In this document: positions 37,833 to 45,664 of the stretch, one piece after another
How the letters are laid out: each line of letters starts with the position of its first letter
How positions within the stretch are numbered: position 1 is the first letter of the stretch
NCBI GenBank assembly: GCA_018241505.1
Contig: JAFEDS010000015.1
Span: 124,001 to 188,000 of the forward strand
Reading direction: 5' to 3'
DNA length: 64,000 nt
Origin: Pseudomonadota bacterium
GTDB taxonomy: Bacteria > Pseudomonadota > Gammaproteobacteria > Steroidobacterales > Steroidobacteraceae
Translations under genes and position numbers: made by a program
Notes under the pieces: model-generated
Seen by the model: only the letters and a program-made list of their open reading frames with translations
The model's database searches: none
What the model was told of the DNA's origin: nothing

Positions 37833-38610
37833 GTGTGCAGCGTGCGTGTTGGGAATTCTTGCGGCACCCGCTGGTGCGACGGCGCGGCCCGATGTAAGTC
37901 AGCTTCTGGTCCGCTATCAGGCGGCCCGCGGGGGTGAGGACGCCTGGAAGGCCATCCAGACGCTGGGTTACACGGGCCACATCGTCTCCAAAAACGTCAG
38001 CACACCGGAGCTGTCGTTTTTGATGTTGCTCCACCGGCCCAACGCCTTGCGATTTGAAATCGCCGGCAAGGGCGAGCGCTCGATCCGCATATTTGACGGC
38101 CAGAACGGATGGCGCGTGCGGCCGGGGAGTGAACGTGGGCTCGAAATCCACGCGTACGATGCGGACGAGCTGAACGCAGCTCGCGACTCCGGCGGCCTCG
38201 ATGGACCGCTGAGCGATCCCGACTCGAAAGGGATTCACGTGGCGCTGGAGGGGGCCGACCAGATTGAAGGCCACCGGGCCTGGCGCCTGCGCGTGACGCT
38301 ACCGTCCGGGCAGGTGCAACAGCACTGGCTCGATGCCAAAACGTACCTGGAGCTGCGGTACGACCGTACCTCTCACGATGGCAGTGGCAAGCCGGTGCCG
38401 GTGTCGGTGTACTACCGCAACTATCGGACTTTTGCGGACGTAAAAGTGCCTCTCGACATCGAGACGCGCACGGCGCAGGGGCAACTCGTCAATCAGATGA
38501 TTGTCGACAAGGTGGCCGTCAACCCGCACCTGGACGCATCAACGTTTGTCAGTCCCTCCAACGTGCCTCACCATGGAGGTGTCGTGGTGGATGCCACCCG
38601 CGCCCGGTGA
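37807..38610 (+). CDS. Exported LolA-like protein (paralogue 2)
   Basis: The 267-residue product is clearly related to the preceding one: LLVRYQAARGGEDAWKAIQTLGYTG matches IVSRNLQARGGATAWKALSTIAWKG, and LHRPNALRFEI and IFDGQNGWRVRP match the corresponding strands. It has a signal peptide (cut near GATAR). A tandem duplication is likely. Its last 72 bases overlap the 3' end of the FKBP gene on the other strand, so the two messages are complementary at their ends. Confidence 0.78.
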   Translation: MRALPSLSKCAACVLGILAAPAGATARPDVSQLLVRYQAARGGEDAWKAIQTLGYTGHIVSKNVSTPELSFLMLLHRPNALRFEIAGKGERSIRIFDGQNGWRVRPGSERGLEIHAYDADELNAARDSGGLDGPLSDPDSKGIHVALEGADQIEGHRAWRLRVTLPSGQVQQHWLDAKTYLELRYDRTSHDGSGKPVPVSVYYRNYRTFADVKVPLDIETRTAQGQLVNQMIVDKVAVNPHLDASTFVSPSNVPHHGGVVVDATRAR

Positions 38611-39300
38611 GTTGCTCAAAGCGGGCGGCGCGGTGACCTTCAGCAACTCCAGCTCGAATTTCAGAGTGGACTCAGGTCCGATGCCCGTGCCGGGCGGAGG
38701 ATTGGCGCCGTAAGCGAGCGCCGCCGGAACGTAGATCTCCCAAGCGGCACCCGGCTTCATCAGTTGCAGGGCTTCGCTCCATCCCTTGATGACGCCACCC
38801 ACGGAGAAGGTCGCGGGTTGGCCTCGCTTGTAGGAGCTGTCGAATTCGCGGCCATCGAGTAACAGGCCGCGGTAGTTCACGGTCACCTGGTCGTTCGCTT
38901 GCGGCGAAGCCGCTTTGGTATCGCCGCTTTTGACCACACGGTACTGAAGGCCGCTGGACGTGGTCACGACGCCGGCTGCTTTGCCGTTGCGGGCCAGGAA
39001 CTCGGTGCCGGTTGCCTTGTTGGTTTGCGCAAGCTGCGCTCGCGCGCCGTGCACCCAGGTGGAGAGGCGCTGTTGGTCTGTGGCGGACATTGGTGTGCCA
39101 CCGACACCGGCTTCGATACCGCGCTTCAGCGAGTCCATTGAGAGAGAGTTTGCGAGGCCCGCTGCGCGCAGTTGCGCGCCGAAGCTGAGGCCGGCGCTGA
39201 AGCTGGCTTGATTAACGTCCAGGGGCGCCGCGGGGGCCGTGGTCGTGGTGGTCACGGCCGCGGCCGCTGACAGGGACAACAGGGTGGGAATCAAAATCAC
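38539..39300 (-). CDS. Exported FKBP-type peptidyl-prolyl isomerase
   Basis: This 253-residue FkpA/Mip-like isomerase has a signal peptide (MILIPTLLSLSAAAAV), an N-terminal helical dimerisation domain (SFGAQLRAAGLANSL) and an FKBP domain with GLQYRVV, VTVNYRGLLLDGREFDSSY, VGGVIKGWSEALQLMKPG and VPAALAYG. About 25 extra residues follow the usual end LELLKV. The GTG at 39300 was chosen because GAAGGAG stands 8 bases before it; a GTG at 39327 is an alternative. It is the last gene of the secretion operon and may fold secreted copper proteins. An FKBP also lies in the Leptothrix mofABC operon. Confidence 0.9.
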   Translation of the reverse strand: MILIPTLLSLSAAAAVTTTTTAPAAPLDVNQASFSAGLSFGAQLRAAGLANSLSMDSLKRGIEAGVGGTPMSATDQQRLSTWVHGARAQLAQTNKATGTEFLARNGKAAGVVTTSSGLQYRVVKSGDTKAASPQANDQVTVNYRGLLLDGREFDSSYKRGQPATFSVGGVIKGWSEALQLMKPGAAWEIYVPAALAYGANPPPGTGIGPESTLKFELELLKVTAPPALSNSPGAGGIHHDTSMVRHVGGTDKR

Positions 39301-39313
39301 TCGTAACACTCCT

Positions 39314-39820
39314 TCAGTGCGCCGCACCGCGAAAGCGCGGCAGCGGGTCGTAGATGAATACCCAGTCGGTATATTTTTCAGCCTGGTCGAAATCAGTATC
39401 CACCAGGTCGAAACCGGCTCGCTTCAGCGGCGCGCGGGTCGATGTGCTGGCCACTCCCATGAAGCCGCCGTTCGCGGCGGGAATCAAACTCCAGTCGGCC
39501 GCTCCCGTCATGGGATCCCGGTACAGGCGGCGGAGGAAATATTTGACCGGCGTCGCGCTATCGGCGCTCTGAACCAACTCTGCAGGGGTCTGTGGGAAAC
39601 GATGGTTGACTCGGTAGAAGAACGCGATGGCGTCGCGATACTGGTGGCCGATGAACAGAAGCTCCGCTTCGCGCTCACGCTGAGCCTGCGTACTGGCAAC
39701 CTCTCCTGCCATCGCGAGCATGAGGCCGATGAGTACAATGAGGGCAAGTATCCCGAGGTAAGTGAAGCCGCTGCCAGACTTACGTAAACGAGGCTTGCAG
39801 CGCGGACTAAAGCGACGCAT
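39314..39820 (-). CDS. Pseudopilin-like protein of the secretion operon
   Basis: This 168-residue protein has a basic N-terminus followed by GSGFTYLGILALIVLIGLMLA, a prepilin-like hydrophobic helix. The position where other pseudopilins have Glu5 carries Leu (FTYLGILAL), so methylation and packing may differ. The C-terminal domain includes RLYRDPMTGAADWSLIPA, a GspG-like Asp/Pro segment. Its start overlaps the upstream pseudopilin by 14 bases and its stop lies inside the ribosome binding site of the FKBP gene. It may be a minor pseudopilin (GspH/I/K role). Confidence 0.72.
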   Translation of the reverse strand: MRRFSPRCKPRLRKSGSGFTYLGILALIVLIGLMLAMAGEVASTQAQREREAELLFIGHQYRDAIAFFYRVNHRFPQTPAELVQSADSATPVKYFLRRLYRDPMTGAADWSLIPAANGGFMGVASTSTRAPLKRAGFDLVDTDFDQAEKYTDWVFIYDPLPRFRGAAH

Positions 39821-40187
39821 AGGCCACGCCCCGTTCGCCCTCGCCCTCCGCACCGCTGTGAACATCCTTCACACCGTTGTCTTCCGGCTCCTCGGCATGA
39901 ATGAGCACCCACGTGTCGGCGCGTTTGGTGATGGGATCGACCGGGACGGCCCGCAGGTAATGTCTGTCAACCAACATGTCGAGGGACTCGGGATATTTGC
40001 CCGTATCGCCGTAGAACCGATCGATCGACTCCCGCATCGTCGTGACATCTTGTTGCAGAATCACTTCTTTCGAATGCTCGAGGGACTTGAAGTAGCGCGG
40101 CACGGCGATGCTGAGCAGCGCGCCGATGATCGCCATGACGACGAGAAGCTCCAGCAACGTGAATCCACCGCGGCGGCTACCAGTCAT
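39807..40187 (-). CDS. GspG-like pseudopilin
   Basis: The 126-residue product has a prepilin leader and helix: RRGGFTLLELLVVMAIIGALLSIAVPRYF, cut after the Gly, with Phe1 and Glu5 intact. The body has the GspG pattern RESIDRFYGDTGKYPESLDMLVDRHYL and PVDPITKRADTW. The longer upstream frame has no leader character, so the start is set at MTGSRR. It overlaps the neighbouring pseudopilin genes on both sides by 11 and 14 bases. Confidence 0.85.
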   Translation of the reverse strand: MTGSRRGGFTLLELLVVMAIIGALLSIAVPRYFKSLEHSKEVILQQDVTTMRESIDRFYGDTGKYPESLDMLVDRHYLRAVPVDPITKRADTWVLIHAEEPEDNGVKDVHSGAEGEGERGVAYASL

Positions 40188-40665
40188 GGTAGGGCACCCC
40201 GTTGAGACCGGTCTGAGACGATTTCGAGAACACGTCGTACACATCGTCGCCGGATTGCGGGTCATCCGGCGGGCTCTCGTACGATCGCAGACCCCAGGTA
40301 TCCGACGCCGGCGCATCGGGTTGCGGCCAGAACGGGTCGCGCGGAATTCGACGCAGAAAGTAGATCTTGACGCCTTCCTTGGGACTACTTGCGTCCTCTA
40401 CTCCATCCACCAGTGTCTGAAGGTCAGGTGGGTAGCCGCTCTTATCAGCGCTGGCCTTGATGCGGCCGGAGTCGGATGCTTTCTTGTAGTTGTCGATGGC
40501 GGTGCGCAGCGTGCGGAGGGCATCGCGCAGCTCGGACTCGCGCTGACGTTGGAACATCAGGTGGGCGGTGGGCACGACAGCGGACGCCAGCAACGCAACA
40601 ATCGCGACGGTAATCACCATCTCGATCAGGGTGAAGCCGGCGCGTTGTGGGTGCTGTCGGGTCAT
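40177..40665 (-). CDS. Type II secretion pseudopilin
   Basis: This 162-residue pseudopilin begins MTRQHPQRAGFTLIEMVITVAIVALLASAVVP, with the Gly cleavage site, Phe1 and Glu5 all present. LRTAIDNYKKASDSGRI and FLRRIPRDPFWP follow the GspG-type fold. Its ATG overlaps the secretin stop (ATGA). With the other two pseudopilins and GspG at 48529-48963 the operon has four pseudopilin-like proteins. Confidence 0.85.
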   Translation of the reverse strand: MTRQHPQRAGFTLIEMVITVAIVALLASAVVPTAHLMFQRQRESELRDALRTLRTAIDNYKKASDSGRIKASADKSGYPPDLQTLVDGVEDASSPKEGVKIYFLRRIPRDPFWPQPDAPASDTWGLRSYESPPDDPQSGDDVYDVFSKSSQTGLNGVPYHDW

Positions 40666-43154
40666 TGCGAAATGGCGACATTCAAAGGCGTTGCCGGCGT
40701 CGCCGCCATCGCCGTGCCGTTCTCGCCGACGAGTACGACCTGCGTGGCTATCTGACTGGGGCGCGCGGCCACGGCGCGGAAGCGAAGGTTGACGATGCTC
40801 CCGTTCGCCCCCACGGCGTCACCGCTTTGGCCGGTCAGCTCGAGCTGCACTCCGCCCGGTTTCAACTGCACCTTCGACTCGTCTCCCGCAGGTGCCAGGT
40901 CTCCCGGCTCTGCGCTCAGCAACTGGAGCGCAGTCGCATCGAATCGCACCTGGGCGCGCACGCGCCCGGTGGCAGCCGCGGAGGCCAGCCGCACAGCGAC
41001 ATCAAACTCCTGGCCGACCTTCGCGGAGTCAGGACCTTCGATGCTGACTTTTGGCTTTCCCGACGGCGCGGAGGACGGTGAAGGCGTGGAAGTTGGCGGT
41101 GAGGCTGACTGTGGCGGCGTGGAGTTTGGTGGGGCGGTTGCTTGTGGCGCCGTGGTGGCCTGCGAGTGCTGCGAGGCCAGTGTAGCCTCCGAGGCCGTGG
41201 TAACCCGTGACGCGGTCGCGCCTGTCACAGCTTCCAGGCGTTCCGGGGCCGTGTGTGCGATGTTGTTTGTTGAAGCAGGCGGTGTGCTGGCGGCGCCCGA
41301 GGACAGGGTAACGCTGCCAGGCATCACCGGCGCAGCGGCTGCCGCGCCCGTTGTGGCAGGTGCGCGCACCGCGCCCTGGGGCGCGGGCGACGAACCGAAC
41401 GGCGCAGAACGGGCCTGGCTTTCGGTTCCGTACCAGAATTCCGCAGTCTCGCTGGAGGGACGCGATTGCGCGCGGATGATATGTGGAGTGATTGACAATA
41501 CGATCTCGTTCTTGTCGCGCGTTGTGCCGGCGGAGCCAAACAAGCGGCCGAGAATCGGCAGGTCACCCAGGCCGGGGATGTGCGCCGAGCTGCGGGAATC
41601 GCTGTCCTTGATCAATCCGGCGAGTACCTGGGTTTCGCCGTCCTTCAGCTCGAGTACGCTCGCGACATTGCGGGTACCGATCTGGTAGGCAATCGTGTGG
41701 CCGCCATTGCCGATCGGCACATCAATCTGCTTCACAATCGAGCTCACTTCGAGCCCCACTTTGATTGCGACATCGCCATCGAGATGAATGGTGGGTTGAA
41801 CATCGAGAGTGAGCCCGACATCCAGGTATTGCACGCTGCTCGTTGAGTAGGTGCCACCGGTGGTGGCGCTCGATCCCGAGGTCACCACCGGAACCCGATC
41901 GCCGACCATGACCTTGGCTTTCTCTTTGTTTTTTGCGCGGATCCGCGGACTGGACAGCACGTTTGTGACACCGACCGTCTTCATGAGATCAACACTGACC
42001 CCGAGCGAGGAGACGGTGATTGTGTTGTTGTTCTGTTTGCCGACATCCGCGAGCCGCAGCGCAGTGCTGCCCGGGTTGGCAATGGAGGTGGGGGAGAACG
42101 CCACGTTGGTGGGGTAGTTGATTCCAAGCTGTTGCGCGAGGTTGTGAGAGATCTCCAGGACCTCCACTTCCATGAGCACTTCCGGCTCGGGCACATCCAG
42201 GGAGGCCATCAGCTTTTCGGCCATCCGTACGTGCTCCGGGGTGTCACGAATGGTGATCTGGTTCGCGCGCTCGTCCACGTACATCGTCTTACTGCCCAAA
42301 ACGGTCTTCAGCATCGACTCGGCATCCTTGGGAGCCGCATTCGTGAGAAAGAATGTGCGTACAATCTCGTCCTGGTAATCCTTCTGCTTGGCAGGCGTGT
42401 TCGGGTACACGAGCACCATGTTGTCCGCCAACACCTGGCGGGCCAGTTGGTTCTGGGTGAGAATCAGATCGATGGCCTGTTCGACGGACACCTGGTCGAC
42501 AAAGATCGTGGTCTTGCCGTCGGATTTCACATCCTTGTCGAAAATGAAATTGATGCCGGTCTGGCGGGCGAGCACCTCAAACACCATCTTGGTCGGCGCA
42601 TCACGAAACTGCAGGGTCACCGGCCGGTTCTCCTGTGTCCTCAGGCGCGGCACGACGGTGGCGGGTCCTTTCGCCTGGTCGATGGCGGAGGCCAGCGCCG
42701 CGGCGGGTGCGAATCCCGGGTCTTCACGCAGGACCGCGCGCACCTCCACGTCAGCGGAATCGTACTGCCCGGATTTCAGCAGTTTCTGTGCATCCGCAAC
42801 TTGGTCGGCATGCCGCCGATCCGCCTGTACACTGTCCAGACCTCGCCGGGCCCGATCGTTCGCCGGCTCGATGACGAGCACGCGCCGGTAGTCCGTTTCG
42901 GCTGCCTCTGGATTGCCGGCGGCGCGCGCCCGATCCGCGGCCGAGATCAGTTGCTGCACGGCTTCCGCGGACCGCGCCACCAGCTCCAGGCGGTAGGTCA
43001 TGTTGTTTGGGTTGGTACGCACGGCCGCTGCCAGTTGCGCGAGCCCGCTCTCGTACTCGCCGCGATTCAGTGCGCTGATGCCATCCTGATGCAGACGATC
43101 AGAAGCGCAACTGGCGATTGCAACTGAGAGCACCAGGGTCAGAAGACGCTTCAC
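40662..43154 (-). CDS. Type II secretion secretin (GspD-like) lipoprotein with C-terminal cohesin-like domain
   Basis: This is the outer-membrane secretion channel, 830 residues. The signal peptide ends in a lipobox (IASC, Cys16). A TPR region (about 20-160) precedes an STN/N0 domain (VTLQFRDAPTKMVFEVLARQ), an N1 domain (TFFLTNAAPKDAESMLKTV) and the secretin domain (about 395-640; VPVVTSG, LDVGLTLDVQPTI, IPGLGDLPILGRLFG and ITPHII). A Pro/Thr/Ala-rich linker leads to a cohesin-like domain (about 715-830; VSIEGPDSAKVGQEFDVAV). The TPR and cohesin parts are absent from classical GspD. The start is the GTG at 43154 after GGAGGG; it overlaps the upstream stop by 4 bases. Confidence 0.9.
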   Translation of the reverse strand: MKRLLTLVLSVAIASCASDRLHQDGISALNRGEYESGLAQLAAAVRTNPNNMTYRLELVARSAEAVQQLISAADRARAAGNPEAAETDYRRVLVIEPANDRARRGLDSVQADRRHADQVADAQKLLKSGQYDSADVEVRAVLREDPGFAPAAALASAIDQAKGPATVVPRLRTQENRPVTLQFRDAPTKMVFEVLARQTGINFIFDKDVKSDGKTTIFVDQVSVEQAIDLILTQNQLARQVLADNMVLVYPNTPAKQKDYQDEIVRTFFLTNAAPKDAESMLKTVLGSKTMYVDERANQITIRDTPEHVRMAEKLMASLDVPEPEVLMEVEVLEISHNLAQQLGINYPTNVAFSPTSIANPGSTALRLADVGKQNNNTITVSSLGVSVDLMKTVGVTNVLSSPRIRAKNKEKAKVMVGDRVPVVTSGSSATTGGTYSTSSVQYLDVGLTLDVQPTIHLDGDVAIKVGLEVSSIVKQIDVPIGNGGHTIAYQIGTRNVASVLELKDGETQVLAGLIKDSDSRSSAHIPGLGDLPILGRLFGSAGTTRDKNEIVLSITPHIIRAQSRPSSETAEFWYGTESQARSAPFGSSPAPQGAVRAPATTGAAAAAPVMPGSVTLSSGAASTPPASTNNIAHTAPERLEAVTGATASRVTTASEATLASQHSQATTAPQATAPPNSTPPQSASPPTSTPSPSSAPSGKPKVSIEGPDSAKVGQEFDVAVRLASAAATGRVRAQVRFDATALQLLSAEPGDLAPAGDESKVQLKPGGVQLELTGQSGDAVGANGSIVNLRFRAVAARPSQIATQVVLVGENGTAMAATPATPLNVAISQ

Positions 43155-43762
43155 GGGGACCCTCCAGTGGTGACTGTCTGCCGGATGTTCAGGGGCAGAT
43201 AGTTGAAGACCAGCCCTTCCGGACCGGCACTTTCGAATACATACACGCCATCGAGGTGATCCCCTACATGCGCATCGACCACCCGATCGCTGCGAGCGAG
43301 GAAATACACGGCTCCTTCGCCTGCCGGGGCGTAGCTGCCAACAAAGGTGTACGGAAACGGAGGAGCCGATGGTGGTGGTGGCGGTGGCGCCGCAACCGGA
43401 GGCGGTGGCGGAGGCGGAACGTACCAGGAATGGCCGGCAAACAGCGCGGCTGCGTGGGATGCATCGGCGGTTCGAGTCGGCGTCACGAGCACGCCGCTGG
43501 AGGACACGCCGATTGGCAGTTGACGCGCTGCTTCGCGGCTGGTGGGTTGTGTGGCAGTAGCGGCGCCGTGAGAATCTGTGGCAGCAGCGGCGCCCAGGGG
43601 ATGTGTGCCAGCAATCGCGCCGAGGGGATCGCGAGCAGGCTTTTCGTGGGGTTGTGCACCAACAATCGGCGCACCACTGCTTGCCAGCAATCCGGTGGAC
43701 CCGGGAATGGCAGCCGCGAGACCGATCAAAACCCAGCGATGCAGGGGAATGAGGCGAGTCAT
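43151..43762 (-). CDS. Proline-rich GspC/PilP-like protein
   Basis: The 203-residue protein has one N-terminal hydrophobic segment (about 9-28). An Ala/Thr/His-rich and then extremely Pro-rich middle includes VPPPPPPPVAAPPPPPP. The C-terminal domain, FTFVGSYAPAGEGAVYFLARSD (reads FPYTFVGS), VVDAHVGDHLDGVYVFES and LVFNYLPLNIRQTV, has the small beta-domain of PilP and GspC homology regions that contact the secretin N-domains. Position directly before the secretin gene fits. Sequence identity to GspC is too low to be sure. Confidence 0.72.
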   Translation of the reverse strand: MTRLIPLHRWVLIGLAAAIPGSTGLLASSGAPIVGAQPHEKPARDPLGAIAGTHPLGAAAATDSHGAATATQPTSREAARQLPIGVSSSGVLVTPTRTADASHAAALFAGHSWYVPPPPPPPVAAPPPPPPSAPPFPYTFVGSYAPAGEGAVYFLARSDRVVDAHVGDHLDGVYVFESAGPEGLVFNYLPLNIRQTVTTGGSP

Positions 43763-44352
43763 GATCTCTCCCGTGTGAAGACAGTGAGACCGACCTGGGC
43801 TTCCACAACGCCATCCGCGATTGCTTTGCGTTGCACCGACAAGTCACTGACAGCGACGTTCGGCATTGCCGTGAGCAGTGCGTCAATGAACCGCCGGATC
43901 TGAGGATACGAGCCCACCAACGGGAAGGTGACCCGGTAGCGCACCAAACCACCCGCCTTCATCGCGCTCTCATCGTACTTGCCGGAATCGATAGTCAGAT
44001 GCGCGGCGTTCGCCTGCGCGAGCACCACGCCCAACAGCGCCGGCATGTCGCCGCGTGCCGGCAGGCTACCCAACAGTTGCGCAGCGGTATCGACGGGAGC
44101 CTGGCGAGGGACCGATCTTTGTGTATTACGCAGATCCTCGAGCTGCAGGCCGAGAGCCTGTGTGTCGCGGCTCAGTTGCAGGTAGGTAGAGAGGAAGAAC
44201 ACTCCGCTCGCCACCAACAGAGCGATGCCGGCCAGCCCGAGGCGGCCGGTTCCTTTGACCGACCAGGCAAGGCGCTCCAGCATCAGGATGAACGCCTTCC
44301 CAGCCCGATCCCGAACAGAGGTCCACGTGTAGGCTTGCATCAGGTTCGCCAT
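43759..44352 (-). CDS. PilO/GspM-like inner-membrane assembly protein
   Basis: This 197-residue bitopic protein has a cytoplasmic N-terminus, a transmembrane helix at about 37-57 (GLAGIALLVASGVFFLSTYL), a coiled coil (LSRDTQALGLQLEDLRNTQ) and a ferredoxin-like periplasmic domain ending VRYRVTFPLVGSYPQIRRFIDALL and VVEAQVGLTVF. This is the PilO/GspM layout. Start and stop each overlap the neighbouring genes by a few bases, typical of a tightly translated complex. Confidence 0.78.
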   Translation of the reverse strand: MANLMQAYTWTSVRDRAGKAFILMLERLAWSVKGTGRLGLAGIALLVASGVFFLSTYLQLSRDTQALGLQLEDLRNTQRSVPRQAPVDTAAQLLGSLPARGDMPALLGVVLAQANAAHLTIDSGKYDESAMKAGGLVRYRVTFPLVGSYPQIRRFIDALLTAMPNVAVSDLSVQRKAIADGVVEAQVGLTVFTRERS

Positions 44353-44858
44353 TGCGCTGCTATCTTGAAGCGGAAGGGGTGCTCCGAATCATCCTTGCGC
44401 AACTCGTGGCTCTCCAACATTGGATAGCGGAGCGCTGTGCATTTCTGGAGCCGCTCGAGGTAAGCCAGCGCATCGGGCAAGGTGCGCGCTTCCGCGGTAA
44501 TTGTGACGATTCGCTTGGCGGGGTCCGGCTCAACCTGCAACAAGGCGACGGTGGAGGAAACATCCGCGCTGGCGGACTCCAACTGGGCCAGGAGCGAGCT
44601 CCAGGGGACGGACAGTTCGCGCTCTATTGCCGCCGCCGCCGCGGCACTGTCTGGAGCCACGCGTTCAACCCGGTGGTGCGAGCGGGTGCGAGCTTCGAGT
44701 TGGGCCTCGATGTCTCGTTTCTCGACCAGCCGGGTATTGAAGGCGTATCCCACAGTGACACAGGCGACCGCCCCGGCCACGCACAGGAGGACACCGGCGC
44801 CGCGCGCACGAACCGTATCCGAGAGCAGCTCGAGTCGCACTTGTGCTGCCCGCTTCAT
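44340..44858 (-). CDS. PilN-like inner-membrane assembly protein
   Basis: The 172-residue protein has a transmembrane segment at about 20-42 (AGVLLCVAGAVACVTVGYAF), a coiled coil (VEKRDIEAQLEARTRSH), and a ferredoxin-like domain with VALLQVEPDPAKRIVTITAEARTLPDALAYLERL. This matches PilN or the C-terminal part of GspL. It overlaps the PilM-like gene by 4 bases. Together the two would replace a single GspL. Confidence 0.78.
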   Translation of the reverse strand: MKRAAQVRLELLSDTVRARGAGVLLCVAGAVACVTVGYAFNTRLVEKRDIEAQLEARTRSHHRVERVAPDSAAAAAAIERELSVPWSSLLAQLESASADVSSTVALLQVEPDPAKRIVTITAEARTLPDALAYLERLQKCTALRYPMLESHELRKDDSEHPFRFKIAAQWRT

Positions 44859-45664
44859 CCGTAGCCCCTGCGCAGAAGCGCCAGCTCATGGGGAATTTGC
44901 GTATTGCTACCGGGGTCGAGCCAGAGCACGGTCTGCGTCGACTGACTGTGCACATGGCGCATCCACGAGGGGGCATCCACCAGCATCGGGACAGGGTTGT
45001 TGCCTCGGGCTTGCAACCGGCCGAAGGCCTGCAGACGATCGAGCTCGACAGTCCAGTCCTCGCAGACCCGTGCTGTGTGCACACGGTCCCATTCGCCATT
45101 GGACAGGTGGATGGCGGCGAGCGAGCTGTCGTCGAGACTCACGAACCAGGCATCGTCGGCGGGCAAATGCCGGCGCCACGCATTGAATGCAACAACGAGC
45201 TGAGGCTGCAACGATGTCAGAGTCAGACCTGCTCCGGTCAACGCATCCTGCAGCCGGGTTCTGAGCGGTAGCGGCATCGCACAGGCCACGTAGGCCTGGC
45301 CGGGCGGCGTGTCAGACAGCGACAGATGCCAATCTGACACACAGTCGCCGTAGCTTTCCCCCATGACAAAGCGCGCATAGGACATCCGCCCATCAGCAGG
45401 CAGACGTTCCGTCGGCCACGGCACGATGCTATAGCGCACCCAGGAGTCGGCAACAATCACGCGGGCCGCCGCATTCCGCCATGCCGGCTCGGTCAGTGCA
45501 TCCTCCAGGCGAGTCAGTGTGGGTCCGAAATCGCTGTATTGACCATTAACAGCAATCTCCGTCTCCGACACTGTCCGAGGCCGCAAGCCACGCGCGCGGC
45601 GCGCCAACGCAACTCTGCGTGGCGCGATGTAGATGACTACTTCGTCACGCCAGAGCGGTAACAC
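44855..45664 (-). CDS. PilM/GspL-N-like cytoplasmic assembly protein
   Basis: This soluble protein of about 269 residues shows a divergent actin-like ATPase fold, as in PilM or the cytoplasmic half of GspL. Strands DEVVIYIAPRRVALARR and RVIVADSWVRYSIVPWP open the first subdomain, then WFVSLDDSSLAAIHL in the second. Nucleotide motifs are weak, so it may be a degenerate ATPase that only links GspE to the membrane proteins. The GTG at 45664 after GAGG is preferred; a TTG at 45676 is possible. It overlaps the 3' end of gspE by 20 bases. Confidence 0.72.
   Translation of the reverse strand: MLPLWRDEVVIYIAPRRVALARRARGLRPRTVSETEIAVNGQYSDFGPTLTRLEDALTEPAWRNAAARVIVADSWVRYSIVPWPTERLPADGRMSYARFVMGESYGDCVSDWHLSLSDTPPGQAYVACAMPLPLRTRLQDALTGAGLTLTSLQPQLVVAFNAWRRHLPADDAWFVSLDDSSLAAIHLSNGEWDRVHTARVCEDWTVELDRLQAFGRLQARGNNPVPMLVDAPSWMRHVHSQSTQTVLWLDPGSNTQIPHELALLRRGYG

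Noticed and set aside
43155..43952. Upstream extension of the secretin frame
   Set aside because: It covers the proline-rich and PilO-like genes in another frame and would bury the lipoprotein signal peptide.
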